A stretch of DNA of 64,000 nt from Erythroxylum novogranatense. Its lineage: Eukaryota > Streptophyta > Magnoliopsida > Malpighiales > Erythroxylaceae. The position numbers were made by a program, and so were the translations under genes. The number at the start of each line of letters is the position of its first letter. Position 1 is the stretch's first letter. Shown one piece after another: positions 33,001-43,795 of this stretch. The notes under the pieces are model-generated. The model saw only the letters and a list, made by a program, of their open reading frames with translations. It searched no databases and was not told where the DNA came from. The DNA lies in assembly GCA_029891385.1 (NCBI GenBank), contig CM057231.1:25203724-25267723 (forward strand), written 5' to 3'.

Positions 33001-34463
33001 GGCAGTTGATGGAGGAGATACGGAAGAGTTGGGAGCAGGATTCTACAGTACAACGTTTGATTATGGAGTTAATTAAGGGTGAAAGGAAGTCGAGCGTTTA
33101 TGAGTGGAAGGATGACTTGCTCTGGTGGAAGGGCCGACTGGTTATCGGTAACAATCCGGTGTTGAGGAAACAAATTATTGCGATTAGTCATGACGATGCG
33201 ATTGGAGGTCATGCGGGGGCTGCAACGACGACGAAGAAGATACAGAGTATGTTTTTCTGGAAGGGAGTGGCGAGGGATGTACGATGTTATGTCCAAGAAT
33301 GCGAAATATGCCAGAGGAACAAGTATGACAACTCTGCATATCCGGGGCTGTTACAACCAATTGCAATTCCAGAAGGTAGTTGGAGGGAAATCAGTCTTGA
33401 CTTTATAGAAGGATTACCAGTATCGAAGGGAAGGTCAGTCATCTTTGTGGTGGTTGACCGCTTCACCAAGTATGCTCACTTCGTCGCGGTGAAGCACCCA
33501 TACACGACGAGTGATATAGTAGAATTGTTCCTTGTACACATCTTTAAATTACACGGGATGCCGGAATCAATCATTAGCGATTGTGATCCAGTTTTTATGA
33601 GTAAATTCTGGCGTGAATTACTGCGGTTGCAGGGGGTTCAAATGAAGAATTCAACAGCCTATCACCCACAGACTGATGGGCTTATGGAAGCGGTCAATAA
33701 AATTCTGGAGACATATCTTAGATGTTACTGTGGGGAAACACCGCAAAAATGGGGGGAATGGTTAGCGGTAGCAGAGTGGTGGTATAACACCACCTACCGC
33801 TCGTCCATCGGTTGTACCCCTTTCGAAGTTCTGTATAGTTACTCACCACCCGTGTATACACCGTATATTGCAGGTGATTCTAAAGTAATGGAAGTAGACA
33901 GAGTGCTTAAGGATCGGGAAGCCATTGTCGACGTGGTGAGGTTTCATCTGAAACGGGCACAAAATCGCATGAAACAGTATGCGGATGCCAACCGTTCGGA
34001 AAGAGGGTTTGCTATCGGAGAAATGGTATTACTTAAATTACAACCCTATAGACAGAATTCTTTACAGCGAAGAAGCAATCAGAAATTGTCCCCTCTATAT
34101 TATGGGCCGTATAAAATTGTGCAGAAGATAGGACAAGTAGCTTATAAATTGGAGCTGCCTGTTCATTCTTTAATTCATCCGGTGTTTCACGTTTCGCAAT
34201 TGAAGAAGATAAGGGGTAATCCAGATAGAGTTACTTCGGAGCTGCCGGAGTTTATTAAGACAGTGGAGAAGGTGCCAGTGGTGGTTTTAGATAGAAGAAT
34301 TACGAAGAAGCACAACAGGGTAGTGACACAGCTTTTGGTGCAGTGGTCGAGTGGAGGAGTTGGAGGAGCTACATGGGAATATTTGTTCGATCTTCAGAAG
34401 CGCTATCCGGAGATCAATTTGGTGGACAAAGATCTTAAGGGGAAGGGAATTGTTGCAGAGTAA
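30030..34463 (+). pseudogene. Gag-pol polyprotein of the Reina-like element, one in-frame TAG
   Basis: The ATG at 30030 follows a 38-base leader after the LTR. One frame of 1,478 codons runs to TAA at 34461-34463, which lies 13 bases inside the 3' LTR. Domains in order: coiled-coil N-terminus; gag (about 80-230, [20 protein letters not shown]); zinc knuckle [14 protein letters not shown] (about 317-330); protease [11 protein letters not shown] (about 399, with DNG where DSG/DTG is usual); RT (about 580-760) with [23 protein letters not shown] and catalytic FFDD (about 715); RNase H (about 860-970, IEADASGQGIGAVLQ); integrase with the HHCC zinc region (CEICQRNK), DFIEGLP, SDCDPVF and YHPQTDGLMEAVN; and a chromodomain (about 1420-1465, TWEYLFDLQKRYPE). 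A TAG at 32118-32120 (residue 697) in NAPSTF-stop-RLMNE replaces the family's Gln and should truncate RT. Confidence 0.93.
34437..34449 (+). other. Polypurine tract of the Reina-like element
   Basis: AAGGGGAAGGGAA lies directly before the 3' LTR. It is the plus-strand primer site and here is also coding (KGKG) because the pol frame runs into the LTR. Confidence 0.85.
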
Positions 34464-34778
34464 AGGAAGAAGACGGAATAAAAAGACAAATGAAGATGTT
34501 CGTTAGATTACGAAGACGAAGGCTGAAGTGCAGCGTTTCAATTAGTAAAGTAGAACCACTGTAATAGAGTAGGAAGCTTTGTAGGAAAACACAATAGCCG
34601 AATATAAGCCGGATTCATGTGGCTTCATGGGCATGTGATGTGTGGAATGTATTGTGTATTTCTCTCTCTACTCTCTATCAATTGATTTGGTCCTCGTTTC
34701 CTTTCGAATAACCGTTTCCCTTCTGACACTTCCTTCTTTGTATTTGATTTTTCCGTTAGAATCATTATATTCCTAACA
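34451..34778 (+). repeat. 3' LTR of the Reina-like gypsy element
   Basis: 328 bp, same ends as the 5' LTR. It contains the last codons and the stop of the pol frame. Confidence 0.93.
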
Positions 34779-34783
34779 GGAGA

Positions 34784-35215
34784 AGATCAAAGAAGAAGAA
34801 AAAAGCAAATAGTAACGAGAAACCTACCTGAGAGAGTTTCCCTCAGCATCACTCAACCATTCGTTAGGCATGTTTGGAGATTTAGGGCATAAGGTTAGTT
34901 TGCCCTTAAATGTTAAGAATAGAAGTGCTTCAAATAAGGACACTTACTAGGGACAAAGTCCATTGAGCGCGGAAGAAGAAGCGAGGGCCAACGTCGATAC
35001 ATTTGCCAGATCTCGCCTACCCCATTCGAGAAGTTTCTGAAAGAGTCGAGAAAGCTGAAGTTAGTTATTCCCTAATTGGAAAAGTTATACCCGAGTCTCT
35101 CTTTGTAGTCGTTTTGATTAAGACTCTTAGTGCTTATGTGTTAGGTGATTTAGTTAGTATTGTTTAATGGATGTGTGTAACAGGGAACCTTGGCAGACCA
35201 ATTTATTTTTTAATA
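34784..35215 (-). other. CACTA 2 interior, right of the gypsy insert; unrecognised
   Basis: On the minus strand a short frame MPNEWLSDAEGNSLR (near 34880-34836) ends at a donor-like AG/GTAGGTTTC. A further frame containing MYRRWPSLLLPRSMDFVP lies near 35010-34955. They could be the 5' exons of a transcript that runs into the captured PIG-O exons, but I match them to no family. Confidence 0.35.
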
Positions 35216-36219
35216 CAATTTATTTTCTTAAAAAAATAGTATCAATAAATTGTTTTGTCACAACAAATCTCGTATTTGTGACGAAATAATACTTAGACAC
35301 AAAAAAATTGTCACTAAATTACAAATGGTAGTGACCATACTTATAGTTTGGTGATTGTGACAATATTAAGTAGATACTAATTAATTGAATATTTATTGAC
35401 AAAAGTTTTCGTTATAACAAGTAAAATATTAGTTACCAACATATATTTTGTCAAAATTATAATTAATTCCTCCAAAATTATTTTGGCCCCAAATTTCATA
35501 GGCTTTTAGTGACAAAACTTAGTGATAAAATAAATTTTAACACTATTAATATATTAATAGTGACAATTTAACTATGAAAGATACTAAATTGTCACAATTA
35601 CTATTATATTAGTGAAAACAATATAAATCATCACAGATAATGCAATTGGCACTAAAAATATCGTATTTGTGATGACAAAAATAGTTAGTCACAAAAAAAT
35701 TGTCACTAAATTACGAATAGTTGTGATCGTAGTTATAGTTCAGTTATTGTGACAATATGAAATAGACACTAATTAATTGAATATTATTGACAAAAACTTT
35801 TGGCACAACAAGTAAAATATTGTGTGATAATTAACCGTTTCGTAATAAAAAGAAAAAAATATTAGTGACCAAACTATGTTTTGTCACAACAAATATAAAA
35901 TATTAGTTACTAACATATGTTTTGCCACAATTACAATTTATTCCTGCCAAAATTATTTTGGCGCTAAATTGCATAGGCTTTTAATGACAAAATTTAGTGA
36001 TAAAAGAAAAATTGACACTATTAATATATTAATAATGACAACTTAATTGTGAAAGATACTAAATTGTCACAATTACTATTGTATTTGTGACAAAAAATCA
36101 TCACAGTCAATTCAAACAATAGTGTCCATTAATTATCTTGTCATAAAAAACCTCGCATTTGTGATGAAATAATAGTTAGTCACAAAAAATTGTCACTAAA
36201 TGTCTTAACTCTTGCAGTG
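35216..36219. repeat. Right subterminal repeats of CACTA 2
   Basis: A block of roughly 400-480 bases is present twice (about 35298-35640 and 35694-36115). It shares CACAAAAAAATTGTCACTAA, AAAATTATTTTGGC and ACACTATTAATATATTAAT. A third CACAAAAAATTGTCACTAAA lies at the end before the terminus. GTGACAA and GTCACTAA motifs recur throughout. Confidence 0.8.
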
Positions 36220-36445
36220 AATCTTGGAATGATACGAGGTCGATTGTTAAAGATGCAGTGCGAGAGTTTTTCTCCACAGGCGTGATGCTTAAGGAAGTCA
36301 ATAAAACCTTCCTATGCTTTCTTATACAAACTTTCTTTATAAGATCATATCAAAAATTATGGCATAAAGAATGAAGATGGTGATAAATAAATTCATTAAT
36401 GACAATCAAGGGGCTTTTATAAGTAGTAGGAAAATTAGCGATAAT
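36220..36445 (+). pseudogene. LINE segment 3: reverse transcriptase, N-terminal part
   Basis: This continues the LINE after CACTA 2: SWNDTRSIVKDAVREFFSTG, VMLKEVNKT, then GRKISDN after frame changes. The SDN at 36436-36445 is joined to VLILQELLKG at 40387 once the solo LTR and one ATAAT copy are removed. Confidence 0.85.
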
Positions 36446-37170
36446 TGTTGGATCCCATTCTCGGAACCCAACTCTCTTGCTTAAAATCGTGAAACCTGAG
36501 CGTGCGTATTACTTTGAAGGGTTTTTTTTCATTCTTAATCCCTTGAACCCTTAAATTCATCACAAATCCATTCTCATACTCAAAATGTTCCTAAAATTTA
36601 CTTACCAAAGTTCCGTAGAGTGCCCATGCTCCTATTCGTCATACTTGAACTTATTTTCACTACTCGTTCACCGAATTTGAAAAACATAATATCTTTAATT
36701 CATTTGAAATCCTCTTGTGAATCATAGCCTTATGACTCTTGTTCAATTTAAGACAAGAATCGCTTCATTCTGGAGTTCTACAACTCAAGATACACTTCAA
36801 TAATCTAAAGAGTTCATATCGAAACATGTTCTCTTAACCGACCTTTTACTTTTTTAATGAGAACTTCCTCAATTTAACTCCAAATGATACCAATTTCTGT
36901 ATCAAGAAATATATATGTCTTATAAATCCAATGGTTCAAGCCTCACCTCATTTGGAGGTCATATGAGGGATTTGTGCCCAAAACAATAGAACATGCTCAC
37001 TTCCAAATTCAATCTGAAACACTTTTGGAACAACTGCCATAAGTTTTTATATATAGTTCAGAATGTGTTCTTGTTTTCACCATTTGAAAGTAGATATCTA
37101 GATCTACAACTCTCATGAAGACTGCAAAACCAAATTCGGCCTCTAACAATGCTCAAAACGCTTGACTAAC

Positions 37171-37363
37171 AACTCGACTTGTGCTGGAAATTAGCCTATA
37201 ACTCGACTTATACTGAACAACTCGACTTGTCGAGGCAAATAAGTCGACTTGTCACCAACAAGTCGACTTATCGAGGAAAATAACTCGACTTATCTATCTA
37301 AAAAGTCGACTTATTATGCAAAAACTTCACAAGTCTACTTATGGGTCCAATAAGTCGACTTAT
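37171..37363. repeat. Cluster of nine AA(G/C)TCGACTT motifs
   Basis: Copies begin near 37171, 37200, 37219, 37241, 37260, 37281, 37303, 37330 and 37352, spaced about 20-29 bases with unrelated sequence between. The full form AAGTCGACTT is a perfect palindrome. Confidence 0.85.
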
Positions 37364-38132
37364 ATCTATCCAGAACTCAAAATCTAACCCTCTACACTCT
37401 CTCTTGACTTATTCCAAACATCATAAACACTTCTAAACCTCTCAACTCATCCACTTCACTCTCAACATGACTTTGCCCACTCAACCTCACACAAGCCTCA
37501 TTCTCACCTTCATTACACATGCATGACCGTCAATCCCAATCTCATAACATTTACCTAATCAGTATGATATTCATGCCTCTCATGTTAACATACTTTATAA
37601 CGACTCAAAGATCACACTCATTTTATCATTCTATAAATTCTTGATTCAATTTGTTCATCAAACCCTAAATTCCTAGACAACCATCAAAGCTATTCTCATA
37701 AGCAAGACTTAGGCATCATGCTAACTTTCAACCATTTCTCCATATTCGTTTATATGAAATTTTACATTCACAATCATACTCAAGTCCATATTGCATTAAT
37801 CATCATACATAGGAGTTTTACAATTTCATTGGCATTTCCTAGCCAAAATCCAAAACCAATAACAATATCTCATTTACTTTATTCAATTGCTCATATGAAT
37901 TACAACTATACATTTACATAACCAAACTTCAAATACACAATAAAACAAACACAAGATGTCTTGATCCACTTCCTCTTGACTTCTTGCTAAAAACCTCGAA
38001 ATTGGGAAAATAGGGGGTGAGCTTGGGAGCCCAATAGGTTCTATGCTTATAACCAAATAATGAACAAAACAGTTTTAGAAGTCCATTTTCATATAAATTT
38101 CCTTTGGATCATAAAACATTGTTTTCTTCAAA

Positions 38133-38310
38133 ACTCTTATCATTTTCTTGAAATCACAAATCATTCATTGTTCAAACTTTCATCAAATCATAAACTAAGA
38201 ACTCTTGTCATTTTCTTGAAATCACAAATCATTCATTGTTCAAACTTTCATCAAATCATAAACTAAGAGCTCTTGTCATTTTCTTGAAATCACAAATTAT
38301 TCATTTTTCA
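38133..38310. repeat. 68-bp tandem repeat, about 2.6 copies
   Basis: Units start at 38133, 38201 and 38269, each beginning with an ACTCTTGTCATTTTCTTGAA-type sequence. The first two full copies are nearly identical, indicating recent duplication inside the LTR. Confidence 0.85.
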
Positions 38311-40381
38311 ATTCATGCATTTTTTCAAACTGTCATGAAATCATGAATGCAATTCAACTTGTCACAATTCATATCATATAACACATATCACCTAGCACAT
38401 CATAATGGTTTGGCAAGTCCACAATTCTTGGCAACCATATAATCTCATTTAATGATCTTATATGGGCAAATCTTGAGGAGTCCAAATATTGGATCATCCT
38501 ATGCCTGATCGAGGCGGTAGGCGAAGGCTTTTCATGGTCATCATGCACGAGACGTTTCTTGGGTGGACTTAACCTTACCCACATAACATATAATCATGTC
38601 TTAAATCTTGATTGCCCAAAGGCAAAAATCTTGGAAATCTTATTTTTGCATAAATCATGCAAAATTTTCTTAAATCATTTCATGAACATAAGGCATTTCA
38701 TATGCAATGCATCATCATTCCTCAAGCAACATCACATAACATCCACATTCACATATCAAATCATCAGTCATCCAATTTACATAACATTTTCAAATCATTC
38801 ATACCATTATGCATCAATGATAACAATTTCTCAAGGCATTAAAAAACAATGAGTTTAAAAGCATTTTTACATTCTTAATTTTTTTGAAAAGTATATCAAT
38901 GGCCCATTATTTAACTATAAACATAAAACCTACCTTATAACTTGCTAAATCCTTGGTTTCTTTGCTACAACTCTTGTTCCTCTTCTCTTCCTTCTTTCCT
39001 TCATTAAAATCGAAACCTATAATAAAGACAAATTCTAATGAAATTCTATAAAACCCCTTTCATGAAATTAACTTGAGAATCACTATACCCATTCATTTTC
39101 TAAGCTTTCTCAACCATAACCCATGCAAAAACTCATACTTGAAATCATAACTTACCTTGAATCTTTAGCTAACCAAGTGATTTCTTGGTTCAAAGAGAAG
39201 CTCTAGCCTTCCTCCACACTTTTAATTCTTGAACTTTCTTCAAAATCTCTTGAAATCTCTTGGAAATCACCAACCTTTGCAAGCCTTTTTCTCTTCTTCT
39301 TCTTTTCTCCTCCACCACCGAAACTCACTCTCTCCCTCTCTTTAATTTCGTTTTCTTCCTCTCTTCTTCCTACTAACTTATTTCTTCTTCTCTTTTTATA
39401 CTCCTTTCCCTTAACTTAAGCCCATTTAGCCCAAAGCCCACTCATTTTTCTTCTTTCCTTCTTCCTTCCTTCTTATACTTTCCTACTAACAACTTAAGCC
39501 CATCACTTTCTCAAGCCCATCTTATTCCACCTTCATCTTCCTTTCTTCTATTTCTTTTAACCTACTTAAGCCCAATATCCTCTAAGCCCATTTCATTCTC
39601 TTTTCTTTCCTACACCAATTCACTTATTCTCCTTCCTTTTATACTCTTCTTCATTTTGTTTCCATTCTTTCCCTTTTAATTTCCACTTCATGGACTCAAG
39701 CCCAAATCCATTTCATTTAATTCCTTCCTTCTTATTTTCCTAATACAACTTAAGCCCATTTCATTTACCCTCTCTTCTTTATTCACTTAATTTGGACCCA
39801 AAACCTAATTTATTCTTCCTTCTTTCTTCTCATCCTACTAAGACACTTAAGTCCAAACTATTTCCTCTTCTTTTCATATGATTTAGGCCCATTATTCTCT
39901 TAGGCCCAATTGAACTCTAAACTCTTAAATTCAACTAACACTTTTAATTGTATTAATTCATGCCACCAAACTCATTATTCTTGTTTAATCCTCTTCTTTT
40001 ATATCACCACTTAAGCCCAACTTGAGTCCAAGGCCCATTTAACACTTAATACATTTATAACCTTCATAACACCTTAATATACTTAATCTATGTCATGTAG
40101 TCTTAGTCTAATCAACATGTTAATTAAATTTCCTTAACATGCTAATTAAGTCCACCAAATACAATAATTGAATCCCATTAAATCATGCCACCTAATTTTA
40201 TGACACCTTACCTTAAGCATATTAACATGTCAATTAGTTCCACATTAATCCATCTCGTATCTTAAACCATATCTTCCATTCCATTTCAATTTCAAGAATT
40301 CTTAACTTCTTTACTCATGAATAATCATTCAAAAATCCTTATTTAATCATCCTAACTTACCAAAAGATTCGGGGTCCGATA

Positions 40382-42260
40382 ATAATGTTTTAATTCTGCA
40401 AGAGCTCCTCAAAGGCTATACAAGAAAGAATTTAGCATTTAGCCCACAACTGCATTATTAAAATAGATTTTCATAAGGCATATAATAGCATCAGTTGGAC
40501 TTTTATATAGGAGATGATTGATACTTTTAGGTTCCCATAATATATACCAGGTGGATCAAAGAATGTATATTAATGACAAGTTATTCGATACTTATCAATG
40601 GCAGTCCTTCAAACTATTTCACAGTTAGGAGAGGATTAAGGCAGGGGCACTATTTCCCCTACTTTTCCATCATATGTATGGAAGTGCTTCACTCTATCAT
40701 AAAACTTGAAGTAGAAACCAATCGCCACTTTAGATACCATTCGAAATGTAAGAGTATTGGCTTGACTAACCTTGCTTTTGTAGATGATCTACTTCTTTTT
40801 TGTAGAGCCAATGGTGATTTCATCCATAGCTATATGTAAGCCCTTCAAAAATTTAGAGAATTGTCTGGCCTTCAGATCAATTGTAACAAAAGCCACTTCA
40901 TCCTGTGAAAGGAGTTTCTTAGCTGGCACTAAATATTGCCTCATAAATGGGCATGAAAGAACAATCTCCCTTTTTGCTCTACTCGGATTTGTCACTTTCC
41001 ACCAAACGCCTAACCTTCATTGAATTCACTACCATTATTGAGAAGATTCAATGATGAATTAGCTCTTAGGTAAACAAGTTTATGTCTTTTGCAAGAAAGT
41101 TGCAACTTATTAAATTGATTCTAAATTCTCTACACATTTATTAGAGCTCACACATTTTTTTTATCAAAAAGTGTTACCAAATCCATCAAAAGGATCTTCA
41201 AGGACTTCTTATGGAATCCATCTACTAGTACAAAAGGTAATGGCAAGGTTAAATGGTCAAACATCTGTTACCCACAGGCAAAAGGTGGCCTGAATATTAT
41301 TCCCTTGAAGCTTACCAATATAACACTCATTTTAAAGCGATTATGGTTGATATTGGCAGATAGAATGTAGATGGATTCAGTCATATTTTCTTACAACTGA
41401 AAGCCTCCAACTCTTTCTTTTTGAACCAACTTATCAAACTTAGAGACATTGTCCAAGATCAGTTGTCATGCTCTATCGGTAATGGGAAGAAAATATATGT
41501 GTGGTTTGATAATTGGTCCAGTCAAGGAACTCTCATCAACTTACCCGTTGATCAAAGGTGCGTTATTACTCTCCCAGTTCAAATGAAAATGGATTCAACA
41601 CTTACAACCTCAACACTCCCTTAGTCCTTTTGCTCAAGATACCCTTTTTTTTTTACACAATCAACCTATCCACCAATTTATGAATCGAATCCCGCAAGAG
41701 CTTGTAAGCTTAAAAAAACTGACAAGGGCATGGTGTAAGATCATATGGCATAAGATATCTTTCATTTTATTGCTAGCTATTAAAAAATGGCTCAATATTG
41801 CAGAGCGAATTAGGTATTTACACATTATCCCCTCTTACGCTTTTTTTTAATAAAGGAGGAAACATATGATCATATGTTCTTTAATTGTGCAATCACCAGT
41901 TGTCTATGGAAGGTAGTTGCCTTGTGATGTAACTGGTCTATACCTTCTAACTTGTTATATGAAACTGTACAATGGTTATCTACTCAACGAAATCCTTAAG
42001 AAATATGTGTGTTAAAGCAATTTGGAATGAAAGAAATGGTAGAAGGTTTGAAACAAAATAAACTTCTATTCCTTATCCTATTTCAGAGACCCTGGCAAAC
42101 ATCACTAACATTTTAACTTTAAGGGGAGATTTGTAAACTCAAAAGTGTTTTTCTCAGTACCTAGGTATTTAAATGACACCATATTGTGTAAGGGGTACCT
42201 CCCTAGGCTATCTTTGTAATCTGTACCTTTATTTTCCTCATTAATGAAATTTTTATTTAT
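40382..42260 (+). pseudogene. LINE segment 4: RT catalytic core and 3' end
   Basis: It reads VLILQELLKGYTRKN, IIKIDFHKAYNSISWTF, VRRGLRQGHYFPYFS, and the catalytic motif FVDDLLLF at about 40777-40800. Further on come FKDFLWNPSTSTKG-like text, VKWSNICYPQAKGGLNIIPL, and a zf-RVT remnant EETYDHMFFNCAITSCLWK (about 41845-41910, after frame change). The 3' end is near 42255 (TAATGAAATTTTTATTTATT). Multiple stops and frameshifts show it has long been inactive. Confidence 0.85.
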
Positions 42261-42269
42261 TTTTCAAAG

Positions 42270-43795
42270 AAAAGTGTAATATCAAGCACAAAGAACAAAA
42301 TATGAACTCACGCTAAATCAAATGGAATCAAATATAACAATGCTCATATGAGTAAATGCTCATAAAAGGCCTTGGGCATTAACACCTTAGTGAGTGAATT
42401 TGAAACCATAGAGTTTGTTCTTATAAAATTAATAACAAAAATACTATGAACTCTTTACATCAAAATAAGGAACTTAATGTCTATATGTTTAGATCTAGAA
42501 GAGCTCATGTTGCTATTAAAATACAAGACTAATATTTTATTGTCATAGTATAACATGAGCGGCCTTTCAATACCATTCACTACTCGTAATCCTGCAATGA
42601 AATTATGCAGCCATATAACATGATTGGATGCATCATAACTTGTGACAAATTCAACCTCTATAGTGGAAGTTGCAATGAGTGTCTACTTGGTACTCTTATA
42701 AGAAATTGCACTTTTGACTAACAAAAATATAATCAGATGTCAATTTACAATTGTTTTGGCATCTAGTAAAATCAAAATTAGAAAATCCATTGATTGCAAA
42801 TTTTTCTATCCTTTTATATGTGAGCATATAATCTTTAATGTTTTGTAAATATATGAAGACTCTTTTTGCTGCTACCTAATGTTCTCTTCCAAGATTGCTT
42901 TAGTACCTGGCAAACATTCCAACATTATACGTGAGGTCATGATAAGTGCAGACCTACACATAGATCAAACTTCCTACTACTAACATATAAGAGATATTTT
43001 AAATAAAGTTGAATTTGATTTCAAACTTCCTACTACTAACATATAAGAGATATTTTAAATAAAGTTGAATTTTATTTCATTCTCTAGGCACTGCTTTAGA
43101 TTAAATTTATCTCTTTCAGACACAGGGTTATCATAAGGTTTACAATTTTGCATTCTAAATTGATGCAATATCTTTCCAAATTAACCCTTCTGTGATAATC
43201 CTAGAATTCCATATGAATGCTTATGATGAATCTAGATTCCTAATATATAGGATGCTTCAATAAGATCTTTCATTTCAAATTGTTCCAAAAGAAATTTCTT
43301 GGTTTTTTGAAACAACTCGACATCATTATTATTGGCAAGCAAAATATCATTTACATATAGGATCAAGAAAATGAATCTACTTGTAGTAAAATTATGGTAC
43401 ACACAATCTTTAGCAATGTTCACTTCAAAGTGAGATGAGAGAACAAATTGATGAAACTTTTGGTACCATTAACGGGAAGCTTACTTCAGCCCATTGATGG
43501 ATTTATTAAGTTTACAAACCAATTGTTTAGTTTCCTTAAAAGCTAACGCCTTTACTTGTTTTATATAAATTGTTTCCTCATATCTGTATTGAGAAAAGTT
43601 GTCTTTAGATCCATTAGATGTAGCTCAAGCTCAAAATATGCTAGAAGTACTATAATAGACGTAAAAGTGTCTTTCGATGAAACTAGAGAGAAAGTCTTTT
43701 TATCATCAATGCCTTCCTTTTGAGTAAAACTTTTAGTGACAAGATAAGTCTTATATCTCTCTATATTACCTTATGAGTCTCTTTACAATCTCCAT
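42270..43795 (-). pseudogene. Ty1/copia pol, RT and RNase H part, decayed
   Basis: On the minus strand: RYKTYLVTKSFTQKEGIDDK (about 43760-43690), LHLMDLKTTFLN, and the RT core ILYVNDILLANNNDVELFQK (43423-43232). The catalytic YVDD is changed to YVND. It is followed by FEMKDLIEASYILGI. Farther left lie RNase H remnants: CDASNHVIWLHNFIAGLRVV-like text, LYYDNKILVLYFNSN, and SRSKHIDIKF. Many stops are present. No LTR was seen at its 3' side. A 56-bp direct tandem duplication lies at 42966-43077. Confidence 0.82.
42966..43077. repeat. 56-bp tandem duplication
   Basis: CAAACTTCCTACTACTAACA is followed by TATAAGAGATATTTTAAATA and so on; the unit occurs at 42966-43021 and 43022-43077 with one or two differences. 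It lies inside the copia remnant. Confidence 0.9.

Larger units (their letters stand above)
29664..34778 (+). mobile_element. Ty3/gypsy chromovirus (Reina-like), nearly intact, inside CACTA 2
   Basis: Two 328-bp LTRs (29664-29991 and 34451-34778) each begin TGTTGCAGAG and end TTCCTAACA. The duplication GGAGA lies at 29659-29663 and 34779-34783. A PBS and a PPT are in the right places, and a single gag-pol frame fills the interior. I noticed only two differences between the LTRs (near 29728 and 29764 compared with the right copy), so the insertion is recent. Short LTRs, a 5.1-kb length and a C-terminal chromodomain point to the Reina clade of chromoviruses (inference). It sits immediately upstream of the captured PIG-O segment. 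Confidence 0.95.
26320..36219 (-). mobile_element. CACTA transposon 2, carrying a captured host gene fragment and a nested gypsy element
   Basis: The left end is CACTACAAAAATTTGTATTT at 26320. The right end, on the other strand, is CACTGCAAGAGTTAAGACAT, ending at 36219. Both run on to TTTAGTGA. The 3-bp duplication AAT lies at 26317-26319 and 36220-36222, and the LINE resumes on the far side. Total length is 9,900 bp, of which 5,115 plus a 5-bp duplication belong to the gypsy insert, leaving about 4.8 kb. I found no transposase in it. The interior consists of subterminal repeats rich in GTGACAA/GTCACTAA and, on the minus strand, exons of a PIG-O gene (27612-29350). It is therefore a non-autonomous, gene-capturing (Pack-type) CACTA. 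Its subterminal motif differs from that of CACTA 1, so it belongs to another family. Confidence 0.92.
36446..40381 (-). mobile_element. Solo LTR of a gypsy element (TGTTGGATCC family), inside the LINE RT
   Basis: The plus strand begins TGTTGGATCCCATTCTCGG and ends TTCGGGGTCCGATA. The duplication ATAAT lies at 36441-36445 and 40382-40386. The length is 3,936 bp. By comparison with the LTR starts at 54594 (TGTTGGACCCCGATC on the minus strand) and 61427, this LTR is in minus orientation. Its first two bases are TA instead of TG, probably a mutation. It holds nine spaced AAGTCGACTT-like palindromes (37171-37363) and a 68-bp tandem repeat (38133-38310). No pol or PBS is present. The open frames of 60-97 residues within it resemble no protein I know. 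Confidence 0.88.

Noticed and set aside
37171..37363. Regularly spaced short repeats resembling a CRISPR array
   Set aside because: The repeats are only about 10 bases, palindromic and imperfect, lie in a plant LTR, and have no cas genes nearby.
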